A DNA stretch of 64,000 bases from Paraburkholderia bryophila (GTDB lineage Bacteria > Pseudomonadota > Gammaproteobacteria > Burkholderiales > Burkholderiaceae). The stretch spans positions 1,798,001 to 1,862,000 of the forward strand of contig NZ_JACCAS010000001.1 of NCBI RefSeq assembly GCF_013409255.1, read 5' to 3'. The notes beneath the pieces are model-generated. The model was given only the letters and a program-made list of their open reading frames with translations, searched no databases and was not told where the DNA came from. A program made the translations under genes and the position numbers. Positions 36,853-45,668 of this stretch are shown one piece after another. Each line of letters starts with the position of its first letter. Positions within the stretch are counted from its first letter, which is position 1.

Positions 36853-37446
36853 ATGAGTCATCTAATGCAGTTACCGCAGACGTTTCTGGTCACGCCTGAG
36901 CCATTGGCTGGCAGACCTTTTGGCGACTTTATCGCGTGCCTGGAACGCAGTCTCGATGCGGGCGTCCGCCTGGTGCAGTTGCGCGCCAAGACACTGACTG
37001 CGCCGCAGTATGCCGAGTTGGCCGAACAGGCATTGGCGTGCTGCCGGCGCTACGATGCGCGCCTGCTGTTGAACGCGTCGGCCGATGTGGCGCTGGCCTT
37101 GCACGCCGATGGTGTTCACCTCACCAGTACTCGGCTGATGGCCTGTACCAGCAGGCCGCCGCCTTCTGGACTGCTGGTTTCGGCTGCGTGCCACGACGAG
37201 CGTCAGGTGCTGCATGCGAACCGGATAGGCGCCGATTTACTGACCATCTCGCCCGTCATGCCGACGGCAACTCATACCACCGCCACACCGTTGGGCTGGC
37301 CGCGTTTTCGTGAGCTTGTGGCGCTGACCACGGTCCCGGTTTATGCGTTGGGCGGGATGAGTGTTGATAGCCTGGATGAAGCTCGCAAGTCGGGGGCCCA
37401 AGGCATTGCGGCGATACGTTCGCTTTGGGTTAGCGCTGGTGAATAA
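36853..37446 (+). CDS. ThiE/TenI-like thiamine phosphate synthase domain
   Basis: A 197-residue TIM-barrel protein of the thiamine phosphate synthase superfamily: FLVTPEPL, DAGVRLVQLRAKTL, LLLNASADVALALHADGVHL and GADLLTISPVMPTATH. The end GAQGIAAIRSLW matches the C-terminal domain found in Nudix-ThiE fusions of gammaproteobacteria better than it matches housekeeping ThiE. Here the Nudix (MutT) half is absent and the upstream gene is a transporter. It may condense HMP and thiazole phosphates, act as a TenI-like aromatase, or have diverged. It is the last gene before the tRNA-Ser boundary. Confidence 0.7.
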   Translation: MSHLMQLPQTFLVTPEPLAGRPFGDFIACLERSLDAGVRLVQLRAKTLTAPQYAELAEQALACCRRYDARLLLNASADVALALHADGVHLTSTRLMACTSRPPPSGLLVSAACHDERQVLHANRIGADLLTISPVMPTATHTTATPLGWPRFRELVALTTVPVYALGGMSVDSLDEARKSGAQGIAAIRSLWVSAGE

Positions 37447-37500
37447 GGGGAGAGTCTTCAGGCAATTCGACTCGAAGCGAGATTTTGAGCCGCCAAACAA

Positions 37501-37534
37501 AAAACCCCGCAAGTCATAGACTTTACGGGGTTTT
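37501..37534. terminator. Bidirectional terminator ThiE-like / tRNA-Ser
   Basis: An AAAACCCCG/CGGGGTTTT stem with further internal pairing (AAGTC/GACTT) has T runs on both strands. It serves the plus-strand ThiE-like gene (stop 37446) and the minus-strand tRNA-Ser (3' end 37546). Confidence 0.85.
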
Positions 37535-37545
37535 CTGAAGAATCT

Positions 37546-37635
37546 TGGCGGAAAGGGTGAGATTCGAACTCACGGTACCCCTAAAGGTACACTGGATTTC
37601 GAGTCCAGCGCATTCGACCACTCTGCCACCTTTCC
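37546..37635 (-). tRNA. tRNA-Ser (anticodon CGA)
   Basis: A 90-nt class II tRNA with encoded CCA. The acceptor arm is GGAAAGG/CCTTTCC with discriminator G. The anticodon stem CTGGA/TCCAG closes the loop CTCGAAA, giving anticodon CGA, which reads UCG. The long serine-type variable arm is followed by the T-arm GTGAG-TTCGAAT-CTCAC. It sits upstream of a bidirectional terminator and about 200 bases from serS, which encodes its cognate synthetase in the same orientation. Confidence 0.97.
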
Positions 37636-37831
37636 GGGTCTTCCAACTCATCAGCGGTAAGGCTGGTTCGTCAGATCCAAGCGGGTCGTTGCTTGGGAGA
37701 GAAAGATTATAGAACAGCTTAATACGATTTCCAAGCCCCTCGTCAAAAAAACTTCAAAGAGACCGGGTCAAGCGATCCGCGGCAGCGACAAGGCTAGCGA
37801 CATCAACCCGCCGCTGCCTTACCAACAACCA

Positions 37832-39193
<1,362 letters not shown>

Positions 39194-39238
39194 TTAGATG
39201 ATGCGCGCGTGCGGAATGCCGGCACCGGGCGAATCCGC

Positions 39239-40552
39239 TCAGTCCTTCTTCGGCTTGTTCTCGCTGCGCCACTGCGCATCCAGTTCGGCCAGACGCGCCA
39301 TCTTGTCGCCGATCTTGCCTTCCAGACCGCGCGGCGTCGGCTCGTACCAATGCGGATCGCGCATATTGTCCGGCAGATAGGTCTCGCCGGCCGCATACGC
39401 ATCGGGCTCGTCGTGCGCGTAGCGGTATTCGTGACCGTAACCGAGCTCCTTCATCAGCTTGGTCGGCGCATTGCGCAGATGCACCGGCACGCCGCGCGAC
39501 TGATCCTTGCCGACGATCCGCCGCGCTTCGTTGTACGCGTTGTACCCGGCGTTCGACTTCGGCGCGACCGCCAGATAAATGATCGCCTGAGCCAGCGCCA
39601 GTTCGCCTTCGGGCGTGCCGAGGCGCTCGTAGGTTTCGGCGGCGTCGAGCGCGATGCGGGCCGCGCGCGGGTCGGCGAGACCGATGTCCTCCCACGCCAT
39701 CCGCACGATGCGGCGTGCGAGGTAACGCGGGTCCGCGCCGCCGTCGAGCATGCGGCAGAACCAGTACAGCGCGCCGTCCGGGCTGCTGCCGCGCACCGAT
39801 TTATGCAGCGCGCTGATCTGGTCGTAGAACGCGTCGCCGCCCTTGTCGAAGCGGCGCAGATTCTCGGCGAGCGCGCTGCCCAGCAACGCGCCATCGATCT
39901 CGGTGGTTTTCTGCTGCGCGGCCGCGCGGGCGACGATTTCGAGGTTGTTCAGCAGCTTGCGGCCGTCGCCGTCGGCGGAACCGATCAACGCGTCGCGCGC
40001 TTCGTCGGTGAACGTGAGGCCGCCGAGTTCCTGCTGTGCACGGTCGAGCAACTCGCGCTGCTCGTCGTCGGTGAGACTCTTCAGCACGTAGACGGCGGCT
40101 CGCGAGAGCAATGCGCTGTTCACTTCGAACGACGGATTCTCCGTCGTCGCACCGACGAACACGAACAGCCCCGACTCGACGTGCGGTAAAAACGCGTCCT
40201 GCTGGCTCTTGTTGAAGCGATGCACTTCGTCGACGAACACCAGCGTCTGGTGCCCGTTCGCGCGATGAATCTGCGCGGTCTCGACGGCCTCGCGGATATC
40301 CTTCACGCCCGACAGCACCGCCGACAACGCGATGAACTCGGCATGAAATGCGTCGGCCATGAGCCGCGCGAGCGTAGTTTTACCGACGCCGGGCGGGCCC
40401 CAGAGGATCATCGAATGGGCTTCGCCGGATTCGAACGCGACCCGCAGCGGCTTGTTCGGGCCGAGCAGATGCTTCTGGCCGATCACTTCGTCGATATTGC
40501 GGGGCCGCAGGCGTTCGGCGAGCGGAACATTGGCGCGGGGTTCTTCAAACAT
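39239..40552 (-). CDS. rarA: Replication-associated recombination ATPase RarA (MgsA)
   Basis: A 437-residue AAA+ clamp-loader-like ATPase acting at stalled replication forks. The Walker A GPPGVGKTTLARLMA is near residue 53, with Walker B LVFVDEVHRFNKSQQD, sensor 1 in FVGATTENPSFEVNSALLSR, and the C-terminal tetramerisation domain with RIVRMAWEDIGLADPRA. Its start is 188 bases from the divergent NCS1 permease. RarA is usually downstream of lolA-ftsK; here those genes lie about 5 kb away, separated by the permease/ureohydrolase/Fic segment, which suggests that segment was inserted between rarA and lolA. Confidence 0.94.
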   Translation of the reverse strand: MFEEPRANVPLAERLRPRNIDEVIGQKHLLGPNKPLRVAFESGEAHSMILWGPPGVGKTTLARLMADAFHAEFIALSAVLSGVKDIREAVETAQIHRANGHQTLVFVDEVHRFNKSQQDAFLPHVESGLFVFVGATTENPSFEVNSALLSRAAVYVLKSLTDDEQRELLDRAQQELGGLTFTDEARDALIGSADGDGRKLLNNLEIVARAAAQQKTTEIDGALLGSALAENLRRFDKGGDAFYDQISALHKSVRGSSPDGALYWFCRMLDGGADPRYLARRIVRMAWEDIGLADPRAARIALDAAETYERLGTPEGELALAQAIIYLAVAPKSNAGYNAYNEARRIVGKDQSRGVPVHLRNAPTKLMKELGYGHEYRYAHDEPDAYAAGETYLPDNMRDPHWYEPTPRGLEGKIGDKMARLAELDAQWRSENKPKKD

Positions 40553-40740
40553 GACGTTTTGGGGATAATCTCGGCTTTTCCGGACGCGGTCCGTATGAAG
40601 GCGGCGGGTGGCCGGATGAGTCAGGCCGGCACTTCAGCGTGCGAAAGTGCGGGCAAGGTCCTGCATTATGACAGTGACGACAGCCGCAACATCAGAATCG
40701 GCAACACCAGAATCAGCATCACCAACAGGGACAAGACCAG

Positions 40741-42057
40741 ATGGCACAAGATCCACTCGCCGGCGACGCCGGTTCCACCTACGCACCGCTCCTGCCGGTG
40801 CCCGACGCGCGTCGCGCATTCCGCACCGGCGACGCATTCGCGCTCTGGTTCTCGCTCGGCATCGGCCTGCTGGTCGCGCAAGCAGGCGCGCTGCTGGTGC
40901 CCGGCTTATCGCTGCCGCATGCGTTGCTGGCCATCGTGATCGGCAGCGTGATCGGCGTGGTGCTGCTGGCGCTCGCCGGCGTGATCGGCACCGACACCGG
41001 CCTCGCGGCGATGTCGTCATTGCGGCCGACGCTCGGCGTGCGCGGCGCATCGGTGCCGGCCGTGTTGAACGCGGTGCAACTGGTCGGCTGGGGCTCGTTC
41101 GAAGTGATCGTAATGCGCGATTCCGCCGACGCGCTCGCCAAACAGTCGTTCGGCTTCTCGATGCCGCTGATCTGGACCGTGGTCTTCGGCTTGCTGGCGA
41201 CGCTGCTGGCGATCAGCGGCCCGCTCTCGTTCGTGCGTAAATTCCTGCGCACGTGGGGCATCTGGCTGCTGCTCGCGGGCGCGGCGTGGCTCACGTATAA
41301 CCTGCTGGCCAAACACGATCTGGCCGCGCTGATGCGTCGTCCGGGCACGGGCGAAATGTCGTTCGGCGGCGCAATCGATCTGGTGGTGGCGATGCCGCTG
41401 TCGTGGCTGCCGCTGATCGCCGATTACACGCGCTTCGGCCGCAAACCCAGCGAGACATTCCGCGGCACGCTGCTCGGCTACGGCATTGCGAACCTGTGGT
41501 TCTACGCGCTCGGCGCGATTTACGGCCTCGCGGCCGGCGGCGGCGATGCCTTGCTGACCGGCGCGCTGGCCCAGGCCGGTGGCGGCCTCGCGCTGCTGCT
41601 GATCCTGATCGACGAAGTCGACAACGCGTTCGCCGACATTCACTCCGCCGCGGTCTCGACCGGCACCTTCTGGACGCGCGGCAGTGTGCCGATGCTGTCG
41701 GCCGCGTTCGGCGCACTCTGCACGCTGGTCGCGCTGCTGGTGCCGATGGCAAAGTATCAGAACTTCCTGCTGCTGATCGGCTCGGTGTTCGCGCCGCTGT
41801 TCGGCGTGGTGCTGGTAGATCACTTCATCGTCCGCAAACGCCGGATCGAAGCCGCGGTGCTCGCCGATCTGCAAGGCCGTTACGGCTTCTCCGGCGGCTG
41901 GCATCTGAGCGCGTTTGCCGCGTGGGCGATCGGTATCGTGTCGTATCAGGTGATTAATCAATGGCTGCCGAATCTCGGCGCAACATTGCCCGCGCTGGCG
42001 ATCGGCGCGGTGTGTTACTTCGTGCTGGTGTCGGCGCGCAAGACCGCGTATGCGTGA
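40741..42057 (+). CDS. NCS1 permease (CodB/CytX-like)
   Basis: A 438-residue, 12-helix nucleobase:cation symporter-1 protein. Features are FALWFSLGIGLLVAQAGALLVPG in helix 1, NAVQLVGWGSFEVIVMRDSA in helix 3, MPLSWLPLIADYTRFGRKP and VDNAFADIHSAAVSTGTFW. The last two elements match the CytX subgroup annotated as hydroxymethylpyrimidine transporters, but cytosine or other nitrogen-rich substrates are possible. No TPP riboswitch was found in the 188-base leader. It converges with a ureohydrolase gene, so a guanidino or amidine substrate is worth considering. The N terminus is Asp/Pro-rich. Confidence 0.85.
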   Translation: MAQDPLAGDAGSTYAPLLPVPDARRAFRTGDAFALWFSLGIGLLVAQAGALLVPGLSLPHALLAIVIGSVIGVVLLALAGVIGTDTGLAAMSSLRPTLGVRGASVPAVLNAVQLVGWGSFEVIVMRDSADALAKQSFGFSMPLIWTVVFGLLATLLAISGPLSFVRKFLRTWGIWLLLAGAAWLTYNLLAKHDLAALMRRPGTGEMSFGGAIDLVVAMPLSWLPLIADYTRFGRKPSETFRGTLLGYGIANLWFYALGAIYGLAAGGGDALLTGALAQAGGGLALLLILIDEVDNAFADIHSAAVSTGTFWTRGSVPMLSAAFGALCTLVALLVPMAKYQNFLLLIGSVFAPLFGVVLVDHFIVRKRRIEAAVLADLQGRYGFSGGWHLSAFAAWAIGIVSYQVINQWLPNLGATLPALAIGAVCYFVLVSARKTAYA

Positions 42058-42094
42058 GGGTTGATGTCACGCGGTAGCGTCGTCTGAATATGCG

Positions 42095-42123
42095 AAAAGG
42101 CCTGCAAATGCAGGCCTTTTCTA
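42095..42123. terminator. Bidirectional terminator permease / ureohydrolase
   Basis: A perfect 11-bp stem AAAAGGCCTGC/GCAGGCCTTTT (42095-42105 with 42110-42120) with a four-base loop has T runs on both strands. It lies between the convergent permease gene (stop 42057) and ureohydrolase gene (end 42163). Confidence 0.9.
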
Positions 42124-42162
42124 CTTTCGCGGTGCGCGGTACGACGCGCGGCTTATCGCGTC

Positions 42163-43152
42163 TTATCGCGTGGAAGCCCGATACTCGACGCCCGGCAGCA
42201 CACACAGCAATTCGAACGCCAGATTCGCGCCCAGCAGCGCGGTGGTGCCGAACGGATCGTACGGCGGCGCGACTTCCACCAGATCGCAGCCGACGATATT
42301 CAGCCCATGCGAGCCGCGAATGATTTCGAGCGCCTGCGGCACGGTCAGCCCAGCGATTTCCGGCGTGCCCGTACCCGGCGCGAAAGCCGGATCGATCCCG
42401 TCGATGTCGAACGTGATGTACACCGGGCCGTCGCCCATGCGTTCGCGCACACGCGCCATCAGCGGCGCCAGCGACTGGTTCCAGCACGCCTCGGCCTGCA
42501 CGACTTCGAAGCCCTGATCGCGGCACCAGTCGAAGTCTTCCGCCGCGTAACCCGTGCCGCGCAAACCGATCTGCACGACCCGTTCGCAATCCAGCAGGCC
42601 TTCTTCGACCGCGCGGCGGAACGGCGTGCCGTGCGCGATCTTCTCGCCCATCATCGTATCGTTGACGTCGGCGTGCGCGTCGACGTGAATCAAACCGACC
42701 TTGCCGTGCTTGCGATGAATCGCGCGCAGGATCGGCAGCGCGATGGTGTGGTCGCCGCCCAGCGTGATCGGCTTGCAATCGTGCTGGAGAATTTCGTCGT
42801 ACGCGGCTTCAATCCGTGCGATCGAGTCGTGCAGGTTGTACGGATTGATCGCGACGTCGCCGAGATCGGCCACCCGCAGCGAATCGAACGGCGCGGCGCG
42901 CGTCGCCATGTTGTACGGGCGCAGCAGCACCGACTCGCTGCGGATCTGGCGCGGCCCGAAACGCGCGCCGGTACGGTTCGAAGTGCCGAGATCGAACGGC
43001 ACGCCGACGAAGCAGGCGTCGAACCCTTCGGCCGAGCCGACGTTCGGCAGGCGCATCATCGTCGCGATGCCGCCGCAGCGGGGCATGGCGTTACCGGAGA
43101 GCGGCTGCGGCCGTTCGCCGGCGTCGGGAGAAATGAAGGAAGAAGGTTTCAT
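42163..43152 (-). CDS. Agmatinase-family ureohydrolase
   Basis: A 329-residue binuclear Mn2+ hydrolase that releases urea from a guanidino compound. Metal-binding motifs are GGDHTIALPIL, HVDAHADVND and ITFDIDGIDPAFAPGTGTPE. It could be SpeB (agmatine to putrescine), but guanidinobutyrase or guanidinopropionase of the GbuA/GpuA type share these motifs and are typically found with a divergent LysR gene, as here. The start at 43152 is preferred over longer frames because the N-terminal MKPSSF region precedes the conserved domain. Expression is probably controlled by the LysR protein encoded divergently at 43335. Confidence 0.85.
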   Translation of the reverse strand: MKPSSFISPDAGERPQPLSGNAMPRCGGIATMMRLPNVGSAEGFDACFVGVPFDLGTSNRTGARFGPRQIRSESVLLRPYNMATRAAPFDSLRVADLGDVAINPYNLHDSIARIEAAYDEILQHDCKPITLGGDHTIALPILRAIHRKHGKVGLIHVDAHADVNDTMMGEKIAHGTPFRRAVEEGLLDCERVVQIGLRGTGYAAEDFDWCRDQGFEVVQAEACWNQSLAPLMARVRERMGDGPVYITFDIDGIDPAFAPGTGTPEIAGLTVPQALEIIRGSHGLNIVGCDLVEVAPPYDPFGTTALLGANLAFELLCVLPGVEYRASTR

Positions 43153-43275
43153 CGTGGCTCGGCAATGAAAAGGCGCTGCAAACGGACTGCAAGCGAAAAA
43201 CGTGCGAACCGGCCGAGGAGAAAGCATAAGAAGCGCACCTTGCCGGGCGAATCTGGATTCTTAAGCAGTTTCCCT

Positions 43276-43324
43276 GAAGTTAAAATACGAACAGAATAAA
43301 CTTCACATCGATTTTCAGCGATGT
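43276..43324. promoter_or_regulatory. Inverted repeats in the ureohydrolase/LysR intergenic region
   Basis: Two dyads are visible: GAAGTT/AACTTC (43276-43281 with 43299-43304, 17-base spacer) and ACATCG/CGATGT (43305-43310 with 43319-43324, 8-base spacer). The second ends 10 bases before the LysR start codon. Their place in the divergent gap fits LysR-type binding sites for autoregulation and activation. Confidence 0.45.
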
Positions 43325-43334
43325 ATCCTGACGC

Positions 43335-44255
43335 ATGTTCTCTCAACTCACCGATCTCGACCTGCGGCTGATCCGCGTGTTCCTCGCCATCGTCGACGCG
43401 GGCGGCGTGTCGCCCGCCCAGGCGACCCTCAACGTCGGCCAGTCGACCATCAGCACACAGCTCGCCACGCTGGAAACGCGTCTCGGCTACCGGCTGTGCG
43501 AACGCGGCCGCGGCGGCTTCAGCCTGACCGCGCGCGGCGAGCAGTTCATCGACGCGGCACGCGCGCTGTTATCCGCGGTCGATACCTTCGGCATGCAGGC
43601 GCGCAACGTTGGCCGCAAGCTGGTCGGCACGCTGGATATCGGCATGATCGGCCACACGCCAGTGTCGGCCAGCGCCCGTATCAGCGACGCGATCGGCCGC
43701 TTCCGGGCGCGCGATCAGTCGGTGCGGTTTTCGATTCTGGTGCGCTCGCCGGGCGAGCTGGAAGAGTTGCTGCTCAATGGGCGGATTCAGGTTGGCATCG
43801 GCTATTTCTGGCATCGCGTGCCGTCGCTCGAATACACCGAGGTGTTCGCCGAAGACCAGCTCGCGTATTGCGCGAAGGGGCATCCGCTGTTCACGCTGGC
43901 GGGCGCGGTGCCGCCCGCCGAGGCCGCACAGCATGAATGGGCGTGGCGGAGTTATCCGCTGCCCGAGGCCGAGAGTTCGACCACGCCGCAGAACGTGACC
44001 GCCGTTGCGGACAATATGGAAGCGGTCGCGATGCTGGTGTTGTCCGGGCATCACCTCGGCTATTTGCCGGGGCATTTCGCGGCGCCGTTCGTCAAGCAGG
44101 GGCTGCTCGCGGCGTTGAATCCGGAGCTGATGCGCTACCGCGTCGCGTTTCATATGGTGACGCGGGGGCGGCAGCATCGCACAGATATCGTCGAGGCGTT
44201 TATCGACGATATGAAGGCCGCGCATCCGGCGCAGGTTCTGGAGGTGGAGGCGTAG
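43335..44255 (+). CDS. LysR-family regulator of the ureohydrolase locus
   Basis: A 306-residue LTTR. The N-terminal winged HTH (about 1-65) reads LRLIRVFLAIVDAGGVSPAQ and VGQSTISTQLATLETRLGY. The co-inducer-binding domain (about 90-300) shows GTLDIGMIGHTP and QVGIGYFWHRVPSLEY. It is divergent from the agmatinase-family gene with 182 bases between, the classic LysR-target layout, so its co-inducer may be the guanidino substrate. Its 3' end overlaps the convergent fic gene by 56 bases. Confidence 0.9.
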   Translation: MFSQLTDLDLRLIRVFLAIVDAGGVSPAQATLNVGQSTISTQLATLETRLGYRLCERGRGGFSLTARGEQFIDAARALLSAVDTFGMQARNVGRKLVGTLDIGMIGHTPVSASARISDAIGRFRARDQSVRFSILVRSPGELEELLLNGRIQVGIGYFWHRVPSLEYTEVFAEDQLAYCAKGHPLFTLAGAVPPAEAAQHEWAWRSYPLPEAESSTTPQNVTAVADNMEAVAMLVLSGHHLGYLPGHFAAPFVKQGLLAALNPELMRYRVAFHMVTRGRQHRTDIVEAFIDDMKAAHPAQVLEVEA

Positions 44256-45405
44256 TCGAGCTGACCGTGCCCGCCGGCCCCCACCCCGGGATAGTCAGGT
44301 AATAGCGGGTCGAGCGCCCCGCACCGACCCTGCCCAGTATGCCCATGTCCTCGAGCTCGATGAGTTCGCGCGACGCCGTGGCCCGCGACGTGCCGCCGAC
44401 GCTCTCGTATTTCCTCGTGTTCATGCCGCCTTCGAAACCATGGGGACCGGCATCGAGCAGCAGCTTGACGACTTTGCGCTGCCGAGTGGTCAGTACCTTG
44501 TCCTGATGGTTCATCCAGAAAAGGGCTGTTGCGAGCGCGGCGTCCATGACGCCGGACGCTTCTTCGCAAGACACCCGCACCTGCTCCACGAACCATAGAA
44601 CCCATGCGGTCACGTCCAGATCGCCATGCTGGGCGCGTTCGAGCTGCTCGTAGTAGTCGCGCCGCTTGTCGAGCAGGCGCTGCGAGGTACGGATCAACCG
44701 GCTGATCTCACCGTTTTCGCGCGCCAGCACGAGATCGATGAGAACTCGACCGACGCGACCGTTCCCGTCCTCGAAGGGATGAATCGTCTCGAACCACAGG
44801 TGAGCGAGTGCCGCTTTGACCAGACTGTCGTGCTCCGTCGTGGCGTTGAACCAGTCCAGGAATTGCTGCATTTCGGCCGGGACGTGGGCCGACGACGGCG
44901 CCTCGTAGTGGACCCTTTCGCGTCCGAAGCCCCCACTGACCACTTGCATCGGCTCGGCATGCTCGCGGTAGGCCCCGACAAGAATTTTCGTCATGCCCGA
45001 GTAGCCGGTCGGGAAAAGCGCCGCCTGCCAGGCGCACAGACGCTCATGCGAGAGTGGCGCCGCCCTTTGCAGCACCGCGTCGTCCATGATGTCGAGCAGG
45101 CCTTCGACGTTTCGAGGCGCGTTGGCGCCGTCCTGATTCCCGACACCGAGCCGCCGTGCCACGGACGAACGCACCGCGGTAAGGTTGATGCGTTCACCTT
45201 CGATAGCGGCTGTTGCGACGGCATCCTGACTCCAGGCTTCGGCGGCGAGCTCGAGGCGCTGTTCGAAGCCCAGACCGGCCAGCTTGCCTTCGACCACGCC
45301 TTGCGCCCGGTGCGCGCGCGCCAGTTCGGCACCGACCTGAATGACGTCATAGTGCATGCCGGGCCACGTGGGGGCTTGCCAGATAAGGAACTGTGTCGGT
45401 GACAT
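44200..45405 (-). CDS. Fic-family AMP transferase with own inhibitory motif and wHTH
   Basis: A 401-residue Fic protein. The N-terminal DUF4172-type domain begins IWQAPTWPGMHYD. The inhibitory helix TAAIEG (65-70, matching S/T-xxx-E-G/N) places Glu69 to block ATP, so it is a class II self-inhibited Fic. The active-site loop is HPFEDGNGRVGR (209-220), with catalytic His209 and a complete consensus, so it should be an active AMPylator when relieved. The C terminus (about 310-375; KYESVGGTSRATASRELIEL) is a winged helix that probably binds DNA. The last 18 codons overlap the LysR gene antisense. A large palindrome array lies directly upstream, suggesting autoregulation. Confidence 0.9.
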   Translation of the reverse strand: MSPTQFLIWQAPTWPGMHYDVIQVGAELARAHRAQGVVEGKLAGLGFEQRLELAAEAWSQDAVATAAIEGERINLTAVRSSVARRLGVGNQDGANAPRNVEGLLDIMDDAVLQRAAPLSHERLCAWQAALFPTGYSGMTKILVGAYREHAEPMQVVSGGFGRERVHYEAPSSAHVPAEMQQFLDWFNATTEHDSLVKAALAHLWFETIHPFEDGNGRVGRVLIDLVLARENGEISRLIRTSQRLLDKRRDYYEQLERAQHGDLDVTAWVLWFVEQVRVSCEEASGVMDAALATALFWMNHQDKVLTTRQRKVVKLLLDAGPHGFEGGMNTRKYESVGGTSRATASRELIELEDMGILGRVGAGRSTRYYLTIPGWGPAGTVSSTTPPPPEPAPDARPSYRR

Positions 45406-45420
45406 GGCGGGATGAGCCTT

Positions 45421-45533
45421 GAGTCGATTGCGGGCTTTAATCGACTCACAACGTGAGTCGATTCTGAGTATAGTCGACTCTGAGGCGATTGATCGTTTAA
45501 TCGACTCAAATTGTGAGTCGATTAAACGATCAA
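45421..45533 (-). promoter_or_regulatory. Fic promoter with GAGTCGATT palindrome array
   Basis: At least five exact copies of GAGTCGATT or its complement occur (45421-45429, 45439-45447, 45455-45463, 45499-45507, 45515-45523), plus degenerate ones at 45472-45480 and 45482-45490. Two copies form an 11-bp inverted repeat with a 3-base spacer (45439-45449 / 45453-45463). Two more lie inside a 20-bp perfect inverted repeat with a 5-base spacer (45489-45508 / 45514-45533). Between them is a minus-strand TATACT -10 box (45467-45472). The two dyads thus straddle the fic promoter. The array starts 16 bases before the Fic ATG. Confidence 0.8.
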
Positions 45534-45571
45534 CGATGAACAGCTCCCGGGCCCGGCAAGACCCGGCATAA

Positions 45572-45608
45572 AAAAGCCTCGGTAAGTCGATGACTTACAG
45601 AGGCTTTT
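45572..45608. terminator. Terminator of lolA (bidirectional)
   Basis: An AAAAGCCTC/GAGGCTTTT stem (45572-45580 with 45600-45608) with inner pairing GTAAGTC/GACTTAC has T runs on both strands. It lies 61 bases beyond the lolA stop codon. A further GCGCCAGGC/GCCTGGCGC hairpin lies at 45640-45662. Confidence 0.85.
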
Positions 45609-45668
45609 GGCAAAATCGAAACCCACTACAACGGGCGAGGCGCCAGGCCTGACGCCTGGCGCGAACGC

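Noticed and set aside
33570..37635. Integrase-mediated genomic island with att repeats at tRNA-Ser
   Set aside because: No integrase gene and no second copy of the tRNA 3' end noticed; kept only as a possible decayed or recombined block.
40553..40740. TPP riboswitch upstream of the CytX-like permease
   Set aside because: The CTGAGA and ACCTGATCTGG-type core elements are absent; the leader is a simple A/C-rich run.
45640..45662. GCGCCAGGC/GCCTGGCGC hairpin as a separate regulatory element
   Set aside because: It lies just past the lolA stop codon, upstream of the clear terminator; most simply part of the 3' end structure.
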